DNA from: Ophiura sarsii
Taxonomy: Eukaryota > Echinodermata > Ophiuroidea > Amphilepidida > Ophiuridae
Direction of reading: 5' to 3'
Assembly (NCBI GenBank): GCA_035610835.1
Contig: CM069448.1
Span: forward strand, 8,185,607-8,249,606
Length of the DNA: 64,000 nucleotides
In this document: positions 1-38,631 of the stretch, piece after piece
How positions within the stretch are numbered: the first letter of the stretch is position 1
Layout: each line of letters begins with the position of its first letter
Notes under the pieces: model-generated
Seen by the model: the letters and a program-made list of their open reading frames with translations, nothing else
What the model was told of the DNA's origin: nothing
Database searches by the model: none
Program-made: the position numbers and the translations under genes

Positions 1-662
1 GATATCAACGAAATTAACAATAGGCAAAGTAATTAACAAATAAGCGCCAATGTGTTATCATTAATTAGTTTTCCATCGTTGCTAGATAATAAGACACATA
101 AACAGGAACATTAATTAATCTAGTTTCAAAAAGAAAATGATAAAACATGCAATAAAAACTCAAATTTGCAATTCTTTATAACAATGCCAATCCTGATGAT
201 ATTAAAATAAAGATTAACATAAGAAAAACCGTTCAAAATTGTCAACACATTTCACCGACAAAATAATTCATAACTCAAAAACGGTTGGTTGTAATTCAAA
301 AATTAAAAAGTGTATTAATTAAACAAGTTTATAACTGTTGAAGTTATTTTCTTGTCTAATGTGTACTAAAGTGTCAGGTTAATTTTCTAAAAAATAAATT
401 TATTCATTCACTACAAACCCTGCATGCAGTAGTGGTACACTGAAAACTAAATCCGAGTCAATTGACTCATCCAACCGGGTCTGGTGACATTGACTAACTC
501 AAATGGGTCACCTGGACTCATCAAAATGAGTCCAGTAACAATAACAACTAGATGTGACTCATCGATATTAGTCAATCCTCATCCAGCAAAACTGGTGAGT
601 AAGATCGGAATTTAGTAACTAGCGAGGTTAATATTTATATACACCTAACACACAAAATTCAA
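1..662. other. Intergenic AT-rich DNA, no gene seen
   Basis: No reading frame of note and no recognisable repeat family. A run of TGACTC, GAGTCA and GAGTCC-like words lies at about 450-600. It resembles a decayed relative of the GAGTCC arrays further right, but nothing functional can be claimed. Confidence 0.4.
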
Positions 663-935
663 CTAAAGATCACGTGTAAGCGTAATTATCCGTAGGTTAC
701 TAGTCTAGTAGCTTATTTGGTTTGGTGCTCTCAAATATTTAATTTACCCCTCACTTTCGCGAGGTAACGCTATTCTTCACTTACTCGCCATTGGTGCACT
801 CGGCCGTTATTTATAGGTCAATAAATAAATGTGTTGTTTGGAGATAAATTAGACATATCAATGCATGCGCACTGATGTTGTTGTGTGAATAATGGCACGA
901 CCTCGTAGGGGGAGTGCTATTGTGAGCATATCAAC
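663..935. repeat. Dispersed repeat, copy A
   Basis: About 250 bp that recurs almost word for word at about 1503-1752 and, more diverged, at 26752-26965. Shared landmarks are a TTACCCCTCACTTTCGCGAG-like block, TTCACTTACTCGCCAT, TAGGTCAATAAA and a final GGCACGACC...GTAGGGGGAGTGCTATTGTGAG. No coding capacity or clear terminal repeats are seen, so the family (SINE, solo LTR or MITE) is not assigned. Confidence 0.6.
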
Positions 936-1502
936 ATTTGCGCAATTAGACATGACATTGTGCGGTTATTTTCACATGTATTTCCCCAATCATCTGCCAT
1001 ATATAATTGTTCGTGTGTTTTTCTGATATTGACGTCACCTATACATGGTATTTGAGCATCATTACTGTGTCTGAGACCAATACGGCAATTTAATGTGGAT
1101 TATAAATGTTATTTCTGGCTATGAGACCACCTGAATACCTTCATCAATTTATCTGAATAACAATACATTTCTTTATCGAAAATACGCGGGCAATTGACAA
1201 CAACTGGTTTGCAGGCAAAGTTATGCAGATAATCCAGCCGCATGTTCCCTGTTACTAGGTACATAGTGGTGACTGCATTACAGTACATGTAGTACATGCA
1301 CATAATGACACGGTATTAACCTTGCATATTACGATTAAATTCAAGTGCCTCCCCCTCTTTTGCTTCTGTTACCTCTGACTGATATGGTAAATCGGCCAAT
1401 GTCTGCGAATCGACTATCACACAGACAATTCCAGACCTGGGCCTGTTTCACTATGGGCTCATTTAATGATGAGACAAATATAGCTAAAGAGCAAGTGTAA
1501 GA
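936..1502. other. Intergenic spacer between repeat copies
   Basis: No gene or known element seen. The short frame at 1109-1303 (minus) has no recognisable motif and looks like chance. Confidence 0.35.
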
Positions 1503-1752
1503 TGTAGCGTAATTATCCGTGGGTTACTAGTCTAGTAGCTTATCTGGTTTGGGGCTTTTAAATATTTAATTTACCCCTCACTTTCGCGAGGTAGCGCTAT
1601 TCTTCACTTACTCGCCATCGGTGCACTTGGACGTTATTCATAGGTCAATAAATAAATGTGTTGTTTGGAGATAAATTAGACACATCAATGCATGCGCGCT
1701 GATGTTGTTGTGTGAATAATGGCACGACCCCGTAGGGGGAGTGCTATTGTGA
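1503..1752. repeat. Dispersed repeat, copy B, interrupted by hexamer array
   Basis: Near-identical to 672-925. Copies A and C continue after GTGAG into CATATCAA, but here the sequence turns directly into GAGTCC repeats. The array therefore grew at, or replaced, the right end of this copy. Confidence 0.6.
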
Positions 1753-1948
1753 GTCCGAGTCCTTCAGAAAAGGACTCGAGCCGAGTCCGAGTCCTTGCCA
1801 TATCTGATGTCCGAGTCCGAGTCCGAGTCCGAGTCCGAGTCCGAGTCCGAGTCCGAGTCCGAGTCCGAGTCCGAGTCCGAGTCCGAGTCCGAGTCCGAGT
1901 TCGAGTCCGAGTCCGAGTCCTCAGTATCCGAGTCCGAGTCCGAGTCCT
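1749..1948. repeat. (GAGTCC)n hexanucleotide array
   Basis: An almost pure GAGTCC/TCCGAG tandem array; the cleanest part is about 1808-1922, with edges broken by CTTCAGAAAAG, CTTGCCATATCTGAT and CTCAGTAT. The six-base unit keeps frames open on both strands (Ser-Glu, Arg-Val or Asp-Ser dipeptides). No conserved flanking protein supports coding. Confidence 0.85.
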
Positions 1949-2499
1949 TATGTATCAAATTCAAGCCGCAGTTTACCAATACTACCGGTATATCAACGTT
2001 TTCTTAATTATAATTTCAGTTCTATACTGTTTATACTAAATTCGGGACTAAATTAAAGTATTATCACAGTCAGTTAAGTAACTTATTAACTTATCAGGCT
2101 TGTGTTGGCTTTGTAGTTGTTCTTTCATTTACAAACTGCTTATGTGCAATTATTTGCATGCCAAATTACTTAAATCATAGATCCTCGTCTCAAGGATCTA
2201 TGCTTAAATTTATCATGTGGATTATGTGACGTAATCACTGTTTCATTGATCAAGCTATAAGAAGTAAATTATTGCTAATTGCTAATGCTAATCTGATAAA
2301 AGCCAGGACATATTTTAATATACTTTGTATTTCACTGTTTTCTAAAAAGCAATACCAGGCTTTCAAGCAGACCCAGATGAAAAAGTAGGAGAAGAGTAGG
2401 ATATGAGAGGCTAATACTAGGGTAAAAGTACATAGTGCAGGCTTTAGGAATAGCTTTCGTCATCGCTAACCTGTGCTCCTCATCATAATTATACCCCAA

Positions 2500-3250
2500 T
2501 GTATGGGTCGGAACTTTTTTTAATCTCAAAAGAAAGATCAATGTTGTGTTATGTTCACTTTAGATTCTCAATGGTGGCTCTGAAAAGAGCCTTTGGATTT
2601 TGAAGATATACTTTTATATTATAAAAAGAGATAGGTAGGGAATGTTATTATTATTGTTATTATTTATGGTGGGGGAAGGGGCGACGGGAGCTAACAAAAA
2701 TCATAAGACTTGTATATCAAGAGGCAGTATAGCCCTACAGCTGCAATCAAAACATACCACCTGCTAACCGTGCAGAAGCCTTTTTCATAGACCCCCACTA
2801 ACTCCTTGTTCCACTTGACATACAAAGGCTGTCCCAACAAATTATAGATAGACATGGGCGACTGTTTTGCGCGGACCTCCTACCTGATAGCATGGCCTCT
2901 CCTTTCATCATGTCAAATTATGTATTGGCGAGCTGAGCAAGCTGGAAAATTTGGCAAATTTAGACATTTTTGTGTGATTTGTGACTCTTTTTACCTCATT
3001 ATTAGAAAATATTATTAGAAATGTCTCATGCCTAAAATGTGCTCGATGGGCAGAAGGAAATGGCATGACACTCCAAAATAGCCTCTGAAATCACTCTATT
3101 CTCCACCACTTCAATAGTTTAATATAATATACATTTAAAGCTTCCTATTTCATTATTTGAAAGTTACATGGCCCCTGTGTGCCCCCCTCCCCCTCCCCCA
3201 CCCACTGTCACACCATAAATAATGAACGTCCCATAATTCGGACCTTCTTT
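2500..3250. repeat. Inverted-repeat-flanked intergenic segment
   Basis: A block at about 2505-2625 (TCTCAAAAGAAAGATCAATG and AAAAGAGCCTTTGGAT) reappears inverted in the 3300-3800 repeats. Inside it, TTATTTATGGTGGGGGAAGG at about 2660 is mirrored by CCCCCACCCACTGTCACACC plus ATAAATAA at about 3195. A decayed terminal-inverted-repeat element is likely, but its ends could not be fixed. Confidence 0.35.
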
Positions 3251-3294
3251 CAATCTCATAAAGAAAGACAAATGTTCTCATTGGTGAAAAGAGC

Positions 3295-3800
3295 CTTTGG
3301 ATCTTGATATAAACTACATTGTTTACGCTTCAGAAATGAGCATAATATAACATTGATCTTTCTTTTGAGATTTAAAGAAGATTACCACCTACTTACCCAT
3401 CTTATATTTATAACAAATCTGTTTTTAAAACATGACAAAATGAAGGTGATTTCAAGATCCAAACGCTCTTTTCAGAGCCACTATTGAGAATCTAAAGTGA
3501 ACATAACACAACATTTACCTTTCTTTTGAGATTGAAAGAAGATTACCACCTATATATTTACCCATCTCTTTTTTATATAATAAATCCGTTTTTTAAATAT
3601 GAAAAATGAAGATGATTTCAAAATCCAAAGGTTCTTTCAGTTTTCAGAGCCACCGTTGAAAACCTAGAGTTAACATAACACAAAATTGATTTTCTTTTGA
3701 GACTGAAAGAAGATTACCATTTATTTATCCATCTATTTTAATAATATTCATTTTTGAAACATGAAAAATGAAAGTGATTTCATAATATAAAGGCTCTTCT
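3295..3800. repeat. Tandem repeat, unit about 165-170 bp, three copies
   Basis: The block AACATAACACAA...TTTCTTTTGAGAT...GAAGATTACCA...GATTTCA...CAAAGG...CTTTTCAGAGCCAC recurs with landmarks at about 3337, 3499 and 3671. Copies are diverged and no coding potential is seen. Confidence 0.6.
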
Positions 3801-3844
3801 TAGGTAAATTAATGAAGAAAAAAACCCACCTAAAGTCCCAATTT

Positions 3845-3958
3845 TGCCGAACTCGATGAGGACTCGAAACCGAGTCTTCGAGTCCTAGGGGTCCGAGTCC
3901 GCTTCTGCTTCCGAGTCCTTGAGTACTGGGACGTTAGTCCGAGTCCAAGTCGGCCTGA
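3845..3958. repeat. Degenerate GAGTCC repeat
   Basis: Scattered GAGTCC and GGACTCG words, interrupted by CTTCTGCTTCC and TTGAGTACTGGG. It is a decayed relative of the array at 1749-1948. Confidence 0.6.
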
Positions 3959-4460
3959 CAGGCTAAATAATTCCAAATTAAAGACTGGTAAAATGTCGTA
4001 AATTTGTGGATTTAGTGTCTATATATTTTTTACAAATAACTATTAACTTAATTTGGCCGACGCTAATGGATTGGATTAGACCATTTGTAAGAAAACCTCA
4101 TCAATGTTGTGTAGTTGAATATTGCAGCACACGTTTCTTAACACACAATGTGCAATTTAATATTTTAACCAACATTGACTTTGTGAGTATAGGCCTACAT
4201 GTACGAAAATATTGTGATACTTTCGTTATCGCTAACCCGTAAAGTTATTATTAGTAACGTACAATGACTGTTCAATTTCAACGTATATGGTTCACGATGT
4301 CAAGGCCAGTGTCTTTGCAATTAATTGCTACATATGAGTGATTTCTGACTATGTGAGGTGATGTAAAGAAGTTCTAGGGCATAATAGAATCACATTCTTG
4401 TTTGAACACCAGACAGGCTAAATATCCACATATAAACCGTTCTGTGTGTATCGCTCATTG

Positions 4461-4470
4461 TATATAAAAT
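4461..4470 (+). promoter_or_regulatory. Putative TATA box of maltase gene 1
   Basis: TATATAAAAT lies 230 bp before the start codon, inside an upstream block (about 4069-4690) that is duplicated ahead of gene 2. The same word sits 220 bp before the gene 2 start. Conserved position and context support a core promoter; the transcription start is inferred about 30 bp downstream. Confidence 0.45.
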
Positions 4471-4483
4471 CTAGGATAACTAG

Positions 4484-19868
<15,385 letters not shown>

Positions 19869-20105
19869 TGACATTGATGCTCGTGGCTTTCTATATTTCA
19901 AATTATTGATTTCATACTACCGTGTTTATGTTTCGCTGCTTCACTAACTTGTACTATTTTTCACTATCATGTTTTGAACGAAAATATTTCATTTTCCAAA
20001 TTTTAAATCCATTTCATGTAGCTTGTTGATGTATGCGCTAAATGCAATATCTACACATCTTGGACACATTCCATGCCCTGTTTACGTTTTGTATATAGAC
20101 CTATA

Positions 20106-21968
20106 GGGGAATATGGGGCAACTGGACCGTGGGGCAACTGGACCGAAATGAAGGATTTTGTAATTGTATGGGCATACTGCTTTCTTTTGAACAATACGAC
20201 TTTTGTTGATACTTGACATATATCTTTACCTTCTATAATCCAAAACATTTGGAACTTTAGGGTATTTACACATGTGATTTTTCTCCATATCTTTCAAGCT
20301 AACTCCTTGAGTGACTGATTTAAAATTCACAGATAGTATGGGCGATATATGACGATGGGTTTAGATCATGTTTAATGTACTTTATATGATTGACAGATAT
20401 GCAACAGTAAATATATACATGCAGTACAGTCGTCTTAGGATACTAGGTGCATATTGCATTTGATGGGTGCTATATTGTAGTGTGCTTAGGGACTTTCAGA
20501 AATATGATTAAAACCATAGGTTGTGGTTGAAATGACCGTAAAATGGCGCATATTGCTAATTTAGGGCATTGGTGGTTTGGATTTCCGATCAATATTATCA
20601 TTTAAAGAATGCTTCAACTTAAATCATTATCACGGGTATTCATTTGGTAGAGTTATTAGTTTATGAATTTGCAAATAACAAAGTACACCATTTCTTACTT
20701 ATCTAAAGACACCCGTCTACTTGTAGGACCCGAACGCCGTAATATTTGCGAATTCAAAGATACTCACTGGCTACAGAAATATATGTAATGGCTAAAAACA
20801 AAAATGCAGTTTTGCCTTTTTTCTTAAATGTATTGGAGTTATTGATTATTATGACAAATGGTGGTATGTTTTAAAACATTTTGGCGTAAAATGTATTACG
20901 TCACAGGCGTGTTTTAATAACGTTTCATCTCGACAAAGTGCTACGTCATTTGTTGGGGTAAGTGGACCGATGGGGTGTGGGGCAACTGGACCGCCTGCAA
21001 AAACTTAATCAAAATTGTAAAATTCATTTTGAAAATGAGTTGTTAGTGTCAATAAAACATGACTCGGTATTGATATGTGAATAGAATATAAAATAATTCA
21101 CATTCTTTCAAGTTCTTAGACATTTTGGGGCATTTCGGGTCTAATACCACTATTTCTGATATTGAAGGATTACAATATGACATGAAATTACTTTAGAATG
21201 GTTTAAAACCTCGGTATTATGAATTACATCTTTATTATATTTTGAATGGTGCCTGTAAAGGTATTCGCTATGACGAAATATCATGATTTATGTATTTTAT
21301 CCACTGCTTTTTGTGTATATCAACCGTTGGGTCATCATTGCCATATTGACTAACTTCCCCTGTAACATGAAAAGCTGGCTAAATATCAAGATGGTTTATT
21401 ATAAGTACTAAATGATGATTATATGAAGTAAATAAAATCATTAAAGAAAGGGGTATATAGACAAATGTATGGGGCGTCTGAATATCACAACCATGTAACC
21501 ATTTAACTAGGTTCATACCGTTTTATCTATAAACGTGCAGTCGAAAATTGCGCTTGCTTTGTACACCATTAGTATTACTGCTTTTTACACGTTAACCACG
21601 AAAACTGTATAAAACATGGGTTTCATGAGACCTGTATCATTGTTACACGTTGAATAATATGGAAATGAGTTTGTAAAGAAAATACTGCTTAGTTACCGTG
21701 TTGTCAATCAATGATTTCTGTGTATTCTAACCGTTGGAACATATAGGTCCAGTTGCCCCAACGATGGGGTAACTGGACCGTCCCAAGTAAAGTTTTTAGT
21801 TAGTGGTAATTGGCCTTTTGTTTGGATATTTTTTAACATTGATTATTATGTTATATGTAAACAGTTACATGGGTGATATTTTCATAGCAATTCCATAAAT
21901 ATTTACACGAGCTTTAAGCTTTTATATCATGAAACATGCTTAACCGGTCCAGTTGCCCCATCCTCCCC
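20106..21968. mobile_element. DNA element, 1863 bp, with repeated TGGGGCAACTGGACC motif
   Basis: The ends are GGGGAATATGGGGCAACTGG and, inverted, CCAGTTGCCCCATCCTCCCC, each next to TA. The motif TGGGGCAACTGGACCG recurs at about 20113, 20130, 20953-20992 (twice, one diverged), 21747-21780 (both orientations) and 21945. It is therefore subterminal and internal as well as terminal. No transposase frame is seen. The matching flank of gene 2 carries a different insertion at the same place (about 38632-39862). Confidence 0.65.
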
Positions 21969-21970
21969 TA

Positions 21971-23178
21971 TGTGAAACAAAGAGTTGTTATTTCCGACCA
22001 AAAAGTTGTCAAGTTTGCGTTACGAGGCATGCACTTTCTACATGTTCTATAACAAACGATGGTGGGCACATTTTTTTCAATCTGGCGTATACGGATGTGA
22101 GGGCATGGAATCGAATGAGGCTCGTCTGAAGAAGTATAATGGAAGGGGAATTTCATTTTTACTAGACTATTTCTGGATTTAATTCATGTCTGTGAGAGAA
22201 GCATACTGGACAATAAATAACCACGATAACTAATAAAGTAGTAAAACGTATGGAAACTGTTGGGTTACAGACCTTACCTCTTGTCCATTTCAAATGTTAC
22301 AAATGATACTGTGTGGAGGATTCTAATATTTCCCAACAACTTTGGGTCAAATAACTTTGTCCCAACACTTAATTAGCAGATGACAGGACAAAAGAATCCA
22401 TTGTCTGTGAGAGAAGGGGATAGGACTAAGCAGTAACACACACAGGAAAAAGTCTGGTTCTAAAGACCTTTTCCCTAGTGCTTTTCAAATGTTAAAATAA
22501 AACTACCAAGAGGACTCAATTTCCGAACAACTTAGGTCAAGTGACAGGACAAAAGAATCGACACATAACCATGTTTTCTTTTAAATCTACTGTTCTATTA
22601 GTTCTCTAGTACTTTCTCCTACATGTATTTAAAGGGGTGTGGGGGTGTGACACCCCCATTAATCAAATCTGTCGGCAAAATCTGCCCTATTCCTCACATC
22701 TGTCGGTACAAACGAGCTTCCATCGGTACATTTGCGATTGTGACCATACAAATTCTGTAAAAAAAATTGTCGGTGCCTGTGTGCCCGCTGATTTGCCGTT
22801 TGTTGTTGATTTCTTTTTTTTTGACATTCCGATTTTGTGACTGTGCGATGATTTGCGAGTGTGCGAAACTTTTTGACCTTTGATCCTACCCCCTAACTTC
22901 ATTTGTAACTTTGGCAGTTAGCGTGCTAATAAAACATCGCATGGTCCCAGAAATAAAATGGTTTAGCGAGAAAATCACAACTACAACTTTTGCATAAAGG
23001 GGATTCTAGGTGGGTGAATGGGACATAGGTAATAATAACCAAACCAATAGAGAAAATCATTTTATGTTTAAATAATTGTTTGATTTTGATTCCTATCACC
23101 AACTACCTAATGTCTTAAAAGTTTCCAAGCATGCTTTTATCAACCCCTTTTAATAAAAGCATAAACACATTATTTTCA
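21971..23178. other. Downstream part of the duplicated unit (gene 1 side)
   Basis: Aligns with 39863-40380, 40980-41112 and 43388-43664 downstream of gene 2, up to the shared AAAGCATAAACACATTATTT. No gene is seen. A CGG-poor, T-rich block at about 22633-22895 is specific to this side. Confidence 0.6.
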
Positions 23179-23402
23179 GGGGTTTTGTTTAGGGAAACTT
23201 TATCTCTATATGGTATTCTATCCATTTGGCTCCTCTCAGATTAATCGTTCAAACCACTCTTTGTTCGCGTGACTCTCCTCGTCGTGACGTTACCAGCCGA
23301 AATATCGCACATTTTCAAGTTTAATCCCGTAAAATGTTCATTACATAATTACGTTCCTATTTTCGACGGGATAAATAACATTTACAAACCTTTATGGGCC
23401 TC

Positions 23403-24310
23403 TCACATGTATCCGTGTGAGCTGGGCGGCCCCTTACCGTGCGAAAGATGGGTGCTGACGGCGGCACCCAAGGTGGGCCGTTTCCCGCCCGTTGAACACG
23501 TTCAGAGGACTTTGCCGCCCACCGGAGTCCTGATCTGACGGGTGAGTAAACGCGGCGGCGAATGTTGAGAGCCCGGTATGAGGACGGTATATAAGGACGG
23601 CGCACCCGTTTCGCGCCCGTTCACAGGGCGGTGATGGTCGGTGGTGGATGTCGACCATCTCAGTGACGGGCTGCGTACGGGCGCATGTCGCCTGGTTTAT
23701 CGTTCGCGGAACGGACTCTCAGCAGAAATGTTGTATTATAGATGTTGGTCATACGAATTCCGGAATGCAAATGAAGCGACGAGCTTGAGCACTCAACTTA
23801 AAAACGGCGGTTTGATGACGTAATCAAGACGGTTCTACCGATGAGGACCCTCTATGGAGGTGGTATGCACACAGTGAGGACACGGTGAGAACGGTAAACT
23901 AGAACTGTATGAGGACGGTGAGCCCGGTACCAGGCCGGTTAGGACCCGGTATAGACCCGGTGATCACAGCAAAATATCAATGCGCCCGTTGACATATTTT
24001 ACTGATTGTTTGGACTCTGTTGTTTTTCTATTAGACGTTAAGGTGGCTGCCTACCACCACCGCCCTGCAAACGGGTGCGCCCTCTTTATACCGTCCTCAA
24101 ACCGGGCTCTCACCGTTCGCCACCGCTTTTACTCACCCGTCAAGAGTTTTGAGAACGGTCAAAATCCTGCCGGGCGCGGATAGCCGGCAATGTCTCACGT
24201 GTTCAACGGACGGGAAACGGCCCATACTGTATGTCCTCACCGTGTGGTGCCGTCTGCACCAATTTGTCACACGGTAAGGGGCCGGCCAGCTCACACGGAT
24301 ACATGTGACT
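23403..24310. mobile_element. GC-rich MITE, about 0.9 kb, long inverted ends
   Basis: The left end TCACATGTATCCGTGTGAGC at about 23403 is mirrored by the right end finishing GGATACATGTGA at about 24310. Similarity continues inward through GGCCCCTTACCGTG, GGGAAACGGCCC and the CACCGCCCTG/GTGCGCC blocks. It is markedly GC-rich against its AT-rich surroundings. Small frames inside are mirror images of each other and are not genes. A target duplication could not be settled. Its right edge abuts the broken exon 9 of the pseudogene. Confidence 0.7.
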
Positions 24311-24319
24311 AATACAGAG

Positions 24320-25447
24320 ATTCCCGGAATGATCACCGATGCAGTGGGGTAGCAGTTTGAACGCTGGGTTTAGTGTGGCTGATAAAACATGGTAACCAGT
24401 CCATGATAACTACAAAACAGGGCGGCGTTAATGTTAGGGTAGGGTGAATCTATGAATTTCTTGGTTTTGGGAACAACACGCACTGTACGAATATAAGAAT
24501 GAGATTTAGTCGGATTCTGGTCTGTGTGTGGCACTGCATAAAAATACTTCCCAATTGCTTCCCAGACGCAAAATCGCCTTCTAGAAAAACGTGGTTCAGA
24601 AATGATTTTGGGATACAGATTACAAAATCCAGAGAGGCGGGTAAGATATATCCAGGAGATGTAGAAAAGGTTGTAATTGATTTGGATCAAAGAAAATGTA
24701 GTACAGCGGCCACTATGCACTGAAGTTTAACATCATCTCTTTTTACTGCTACCCTATAACCTATCTTGTATAGACTCATACTCTCACTCTCACAATACGT
24801 TTTGACGTTTGCATATCTCAGAATGTTATTCCTAACTCATGTTATTTCCAGGACTTTGTTTGACCAGGTTGAACGGAGGTCAATGTCGAAGCTGCGGTTC
24901 TCGGGTAGGGCGGTTTTCGGGTTGATAGAGGTTCTCGGATTGGGAGCAGTTCCTAGGTTCAGATAGGGTGGTCCTATATGTCGAAGCTAAGCATATATAC
25001 ATCCATATTTATAAAATTCTATAGAATTGGCTATCATTAATTTCCAGGACGAAATAAGTAGCCCCAGATCATTGCTTAACCTTTTCAAAAAGCTCAGAAC
25101 TTACGCAAGAACGCAGTGGCCTTTCAGACTAACTATCTCACCTACGTGGTGATAACAGAACAGATTTTCTCCTTCTTATGAATGCCAGAGGTGAACGATA
25201 AAGCCGCCAATTTCTTGTGACCATCAACTTTAGTAATAGGACGTCTACTGATGATTACGCCAGAGGTTTATTAGACCAACAATTCGCATTTGTTGGGGAC
25301 GTGGGAGTAATAGTGCTAAGCTCTGATATGGACAGAAATGGGCTTTTGGTGGACATGTTGAAAGTAAAGTTAAAGCCGGGAGAGGCTCTTGTTATAGAAA
25401 CAATGATTAGGGCTAGCTTTGACAAGAAACGTGACAAATTAAATTAA
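24320..25447 (+). pseudogene. Third maltase copy, last two exons only
   Basis: 24320-24436 matches exon 9 of the flanking genes (DPERSPMQW...NAGF...KTW) but starts inside the exon right after the GC-rich MITE. It has a two-base insertion before ATGCAGTGG and a TAA in place of the Leu codon after KTW. 25048-25447 matches exon 10 behind a good acceptor (TTTCCAG). It begins DEISSPRSLLNLFKKLR, then loses frame and has stops. The last part (about 25217-25447) is still open and reads INFSNRTSTDDYA, SSDMDRNG and KPGEALVIETM. Divergence is well above that between genes 1 and 2, so this copy is older. Exons 1-8 are not found upstream of it. Confidence 0.85.
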
Positions 25448-25746
25448 GAAAGTGACTGGTTATAGAAATAATTGTTATACCGAGCTCTGTCTGTCAAGAA
25501 ATAGGTCCATTGTATCGCAAATTGAACTGAGAACTGTTTTTGTTGTTGTGGTACTACTGTTGATGTTATTGTGATAATGATTCTCTTACCATGTTTACGG
25601 AAACTAGAGGCAAGATTTTACTAGATTTTGACATGAATTTGCTCTTTTTGAAGGAAAACAAAGAATTTAAGTGGCTAATTAAAAAATATTGTAACCATTA
25701 AAATCGGATACTTTATTTTATCTCACAATTCGTATCACGACTTCAA

Positions 25747-26382
25747 CCTTTAAGGAGGGGGGGGGGGGGGGGGGGGGGTTGGCGCTCAAGGAAATCACTT
25801 TATGAATGTTGTGAGTGCTGTAATTATTGAACTATGACTCAAAATGTATATAAAAGTATACATTTTTGGAAAGGAAATGGATCAGAGAATCCAAATTTGG
25901 CATCAATTTTGACCAAAAATGTTGATTTTTTGTGTGGAGAAAATCACTTTTTTGACCCATTTAACAAAGCTAACAAAAATATTTTGAGTAAAAAATGCCC
26001 AAAATCGCTTGATGTAAAGACACTAACTTAGGGACTAATTTCTCATTTTTTAACTTTATCTATTTTTTTTTTAAATTTTGACTAAAACGTGCCATTTTTT
26101 TCATAATCAAGCGATTTGGGCATTTTTAACTCAAAAATATTTTTGTTAGCTTTGTTCAAAAAAATTGGGTCTAAAAAGTGAATTTAAATTGGGTCTAAAA
26201 AGTGCATTTTGTGATTTTCCTCAAAAAATCAACATTTTGGGTCCAAATTGACGCCCAATTTGGATTCTCTGATCCATTTCCTTTCCAAAAATGTATACTT
26301 TTATATGCATTTTATTAATAGTTTAATAATTACAGCACTCACAAAATCAAATCAAAAACTTCCTTGAGTCCCCCTAAAGTAG
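25747..26382. mobile_element. Palindromic MITE, about 0.63 kb
   Basis: Almost the whole segment folds on itself. AAGTATACATTTTTGGAAAG, AATGGATCAGAGAATCCAAA and AAAGCTAACAAAAATATTTT in the left half are mirrored in the right half up to CCTTGAGTCCCCCTAAAG. A run of about 20 G sits near the left end (25758-25778). No coding capacity. Confidence 0.7.
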
Positions 26383-26751
26383 CGCGCTATTTTGAAACAA
26401 GTGTTATCCACGGTACGTGTATTACAATTTTGTAAATAACCTGTATATACCTTAGTATGGGATGGTCAACGACTGACAGACCATGATAGATTTCTAAAAT
26501 TATGTAATCGCTAAGTTGACGGCATTTCAAAAGGAGTATGCCAATTAAAACTTTTATAGCGAAATTCTTGGAACATAAACAATGTATTATGATAATTAAA
26601 AAAGTTCATAGTTTGTGTTTAGATTTTACATGGATTGAAACACAAATGTGAGGCGTTTAACCCTTCTTCGGTCGTTCGGATTTGGTGTGTGTATGTATTT
26701 ATTATTTAGTTACAGCATAGACTAATCAACTACTCTTGGGTTCGACCCAGG

Positions 26752-26965
26752 CAAGTGTAAGATTTATCGTAAATTATTCGCTATTCTTCACTTACTCGCA
26801 CAATCGAGATCGCCATTTATGCACTTGGCCGTTATTATATAGGTCAATAAAAGCGTACGTGCTGTTTGGAAATAAATTAGACACATCAATTAATGCATCG
26901 TGCTGATGTTGATGTGTGAATAATAAGTAGCACGACCCCGTAAGGGGTGTGCTATTGTGAGCATA
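26752..26965. repeat. Dispersed repeat, copy C
   Basis: Diverged third copy of the 663-935 family, with TTCACTTACTCGC, TTATATAGGTCAATAAA and GCACGACCCCGTAAGGGGTG. The segment after it (about 26990-27170) is rich in TCACTC/GAGTGA words. No gene is seen from 26382 to 27330. Confidence 0.55.
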
Positions 26966-27330
26966 TCAATTTTGTGCAAGTGCATTGATTTTCCTAAAAC
27001 ACACACTTTAAATGTGAGAGAGTGAAAAATCACTCTAAATTTCGAGTGAATATGAATTAACTCTAATCGAGTGGGTTTTAGCTCTGATAGTGTGAAAAAA
27101 ACGTTCCAGCTACATTCACTCTCACATCAGAGGCTCGAAAACACCGCTCTTTCATAGAGTGAACACTGTGGGAGTAAACTATTAGCCAATCAGGAATCCT
27201 GCAAATCGCACAAGATGGCGGACAATACCGTGTCCGCGTGTGTGGAGTGCTAAAACAAAGAGGATTTGTTGAAGAAATAGACGAAATAAGACCACGCCTG
27301 CGACTAATAATAACTTAGTCTCAGACCACG

Positions 27331-38478
<11,148 letters not shown>

Positions 38479-38631
38479 TGATTTCATATTACTGTCTTTA
38501 TGTTTCACTGCTTCACTAACTTGTACTGAGTTTCTCTATCATGTTTTAAACGAAAATATTTAATTTTTAATTTTTTTAATCTATTTCATGTAGCTATTGA
38601 TGTATGCCCCGTTTACGTTTTGTATATAGCC

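Noticed and set aside
1719..2039. Open frames of Val-Arg, Ser-Glu or Asp-Ser dipeptides
   Set aside because: Products of the GAGTCC hexamer read in frame; no conserved flanks, no splice context.
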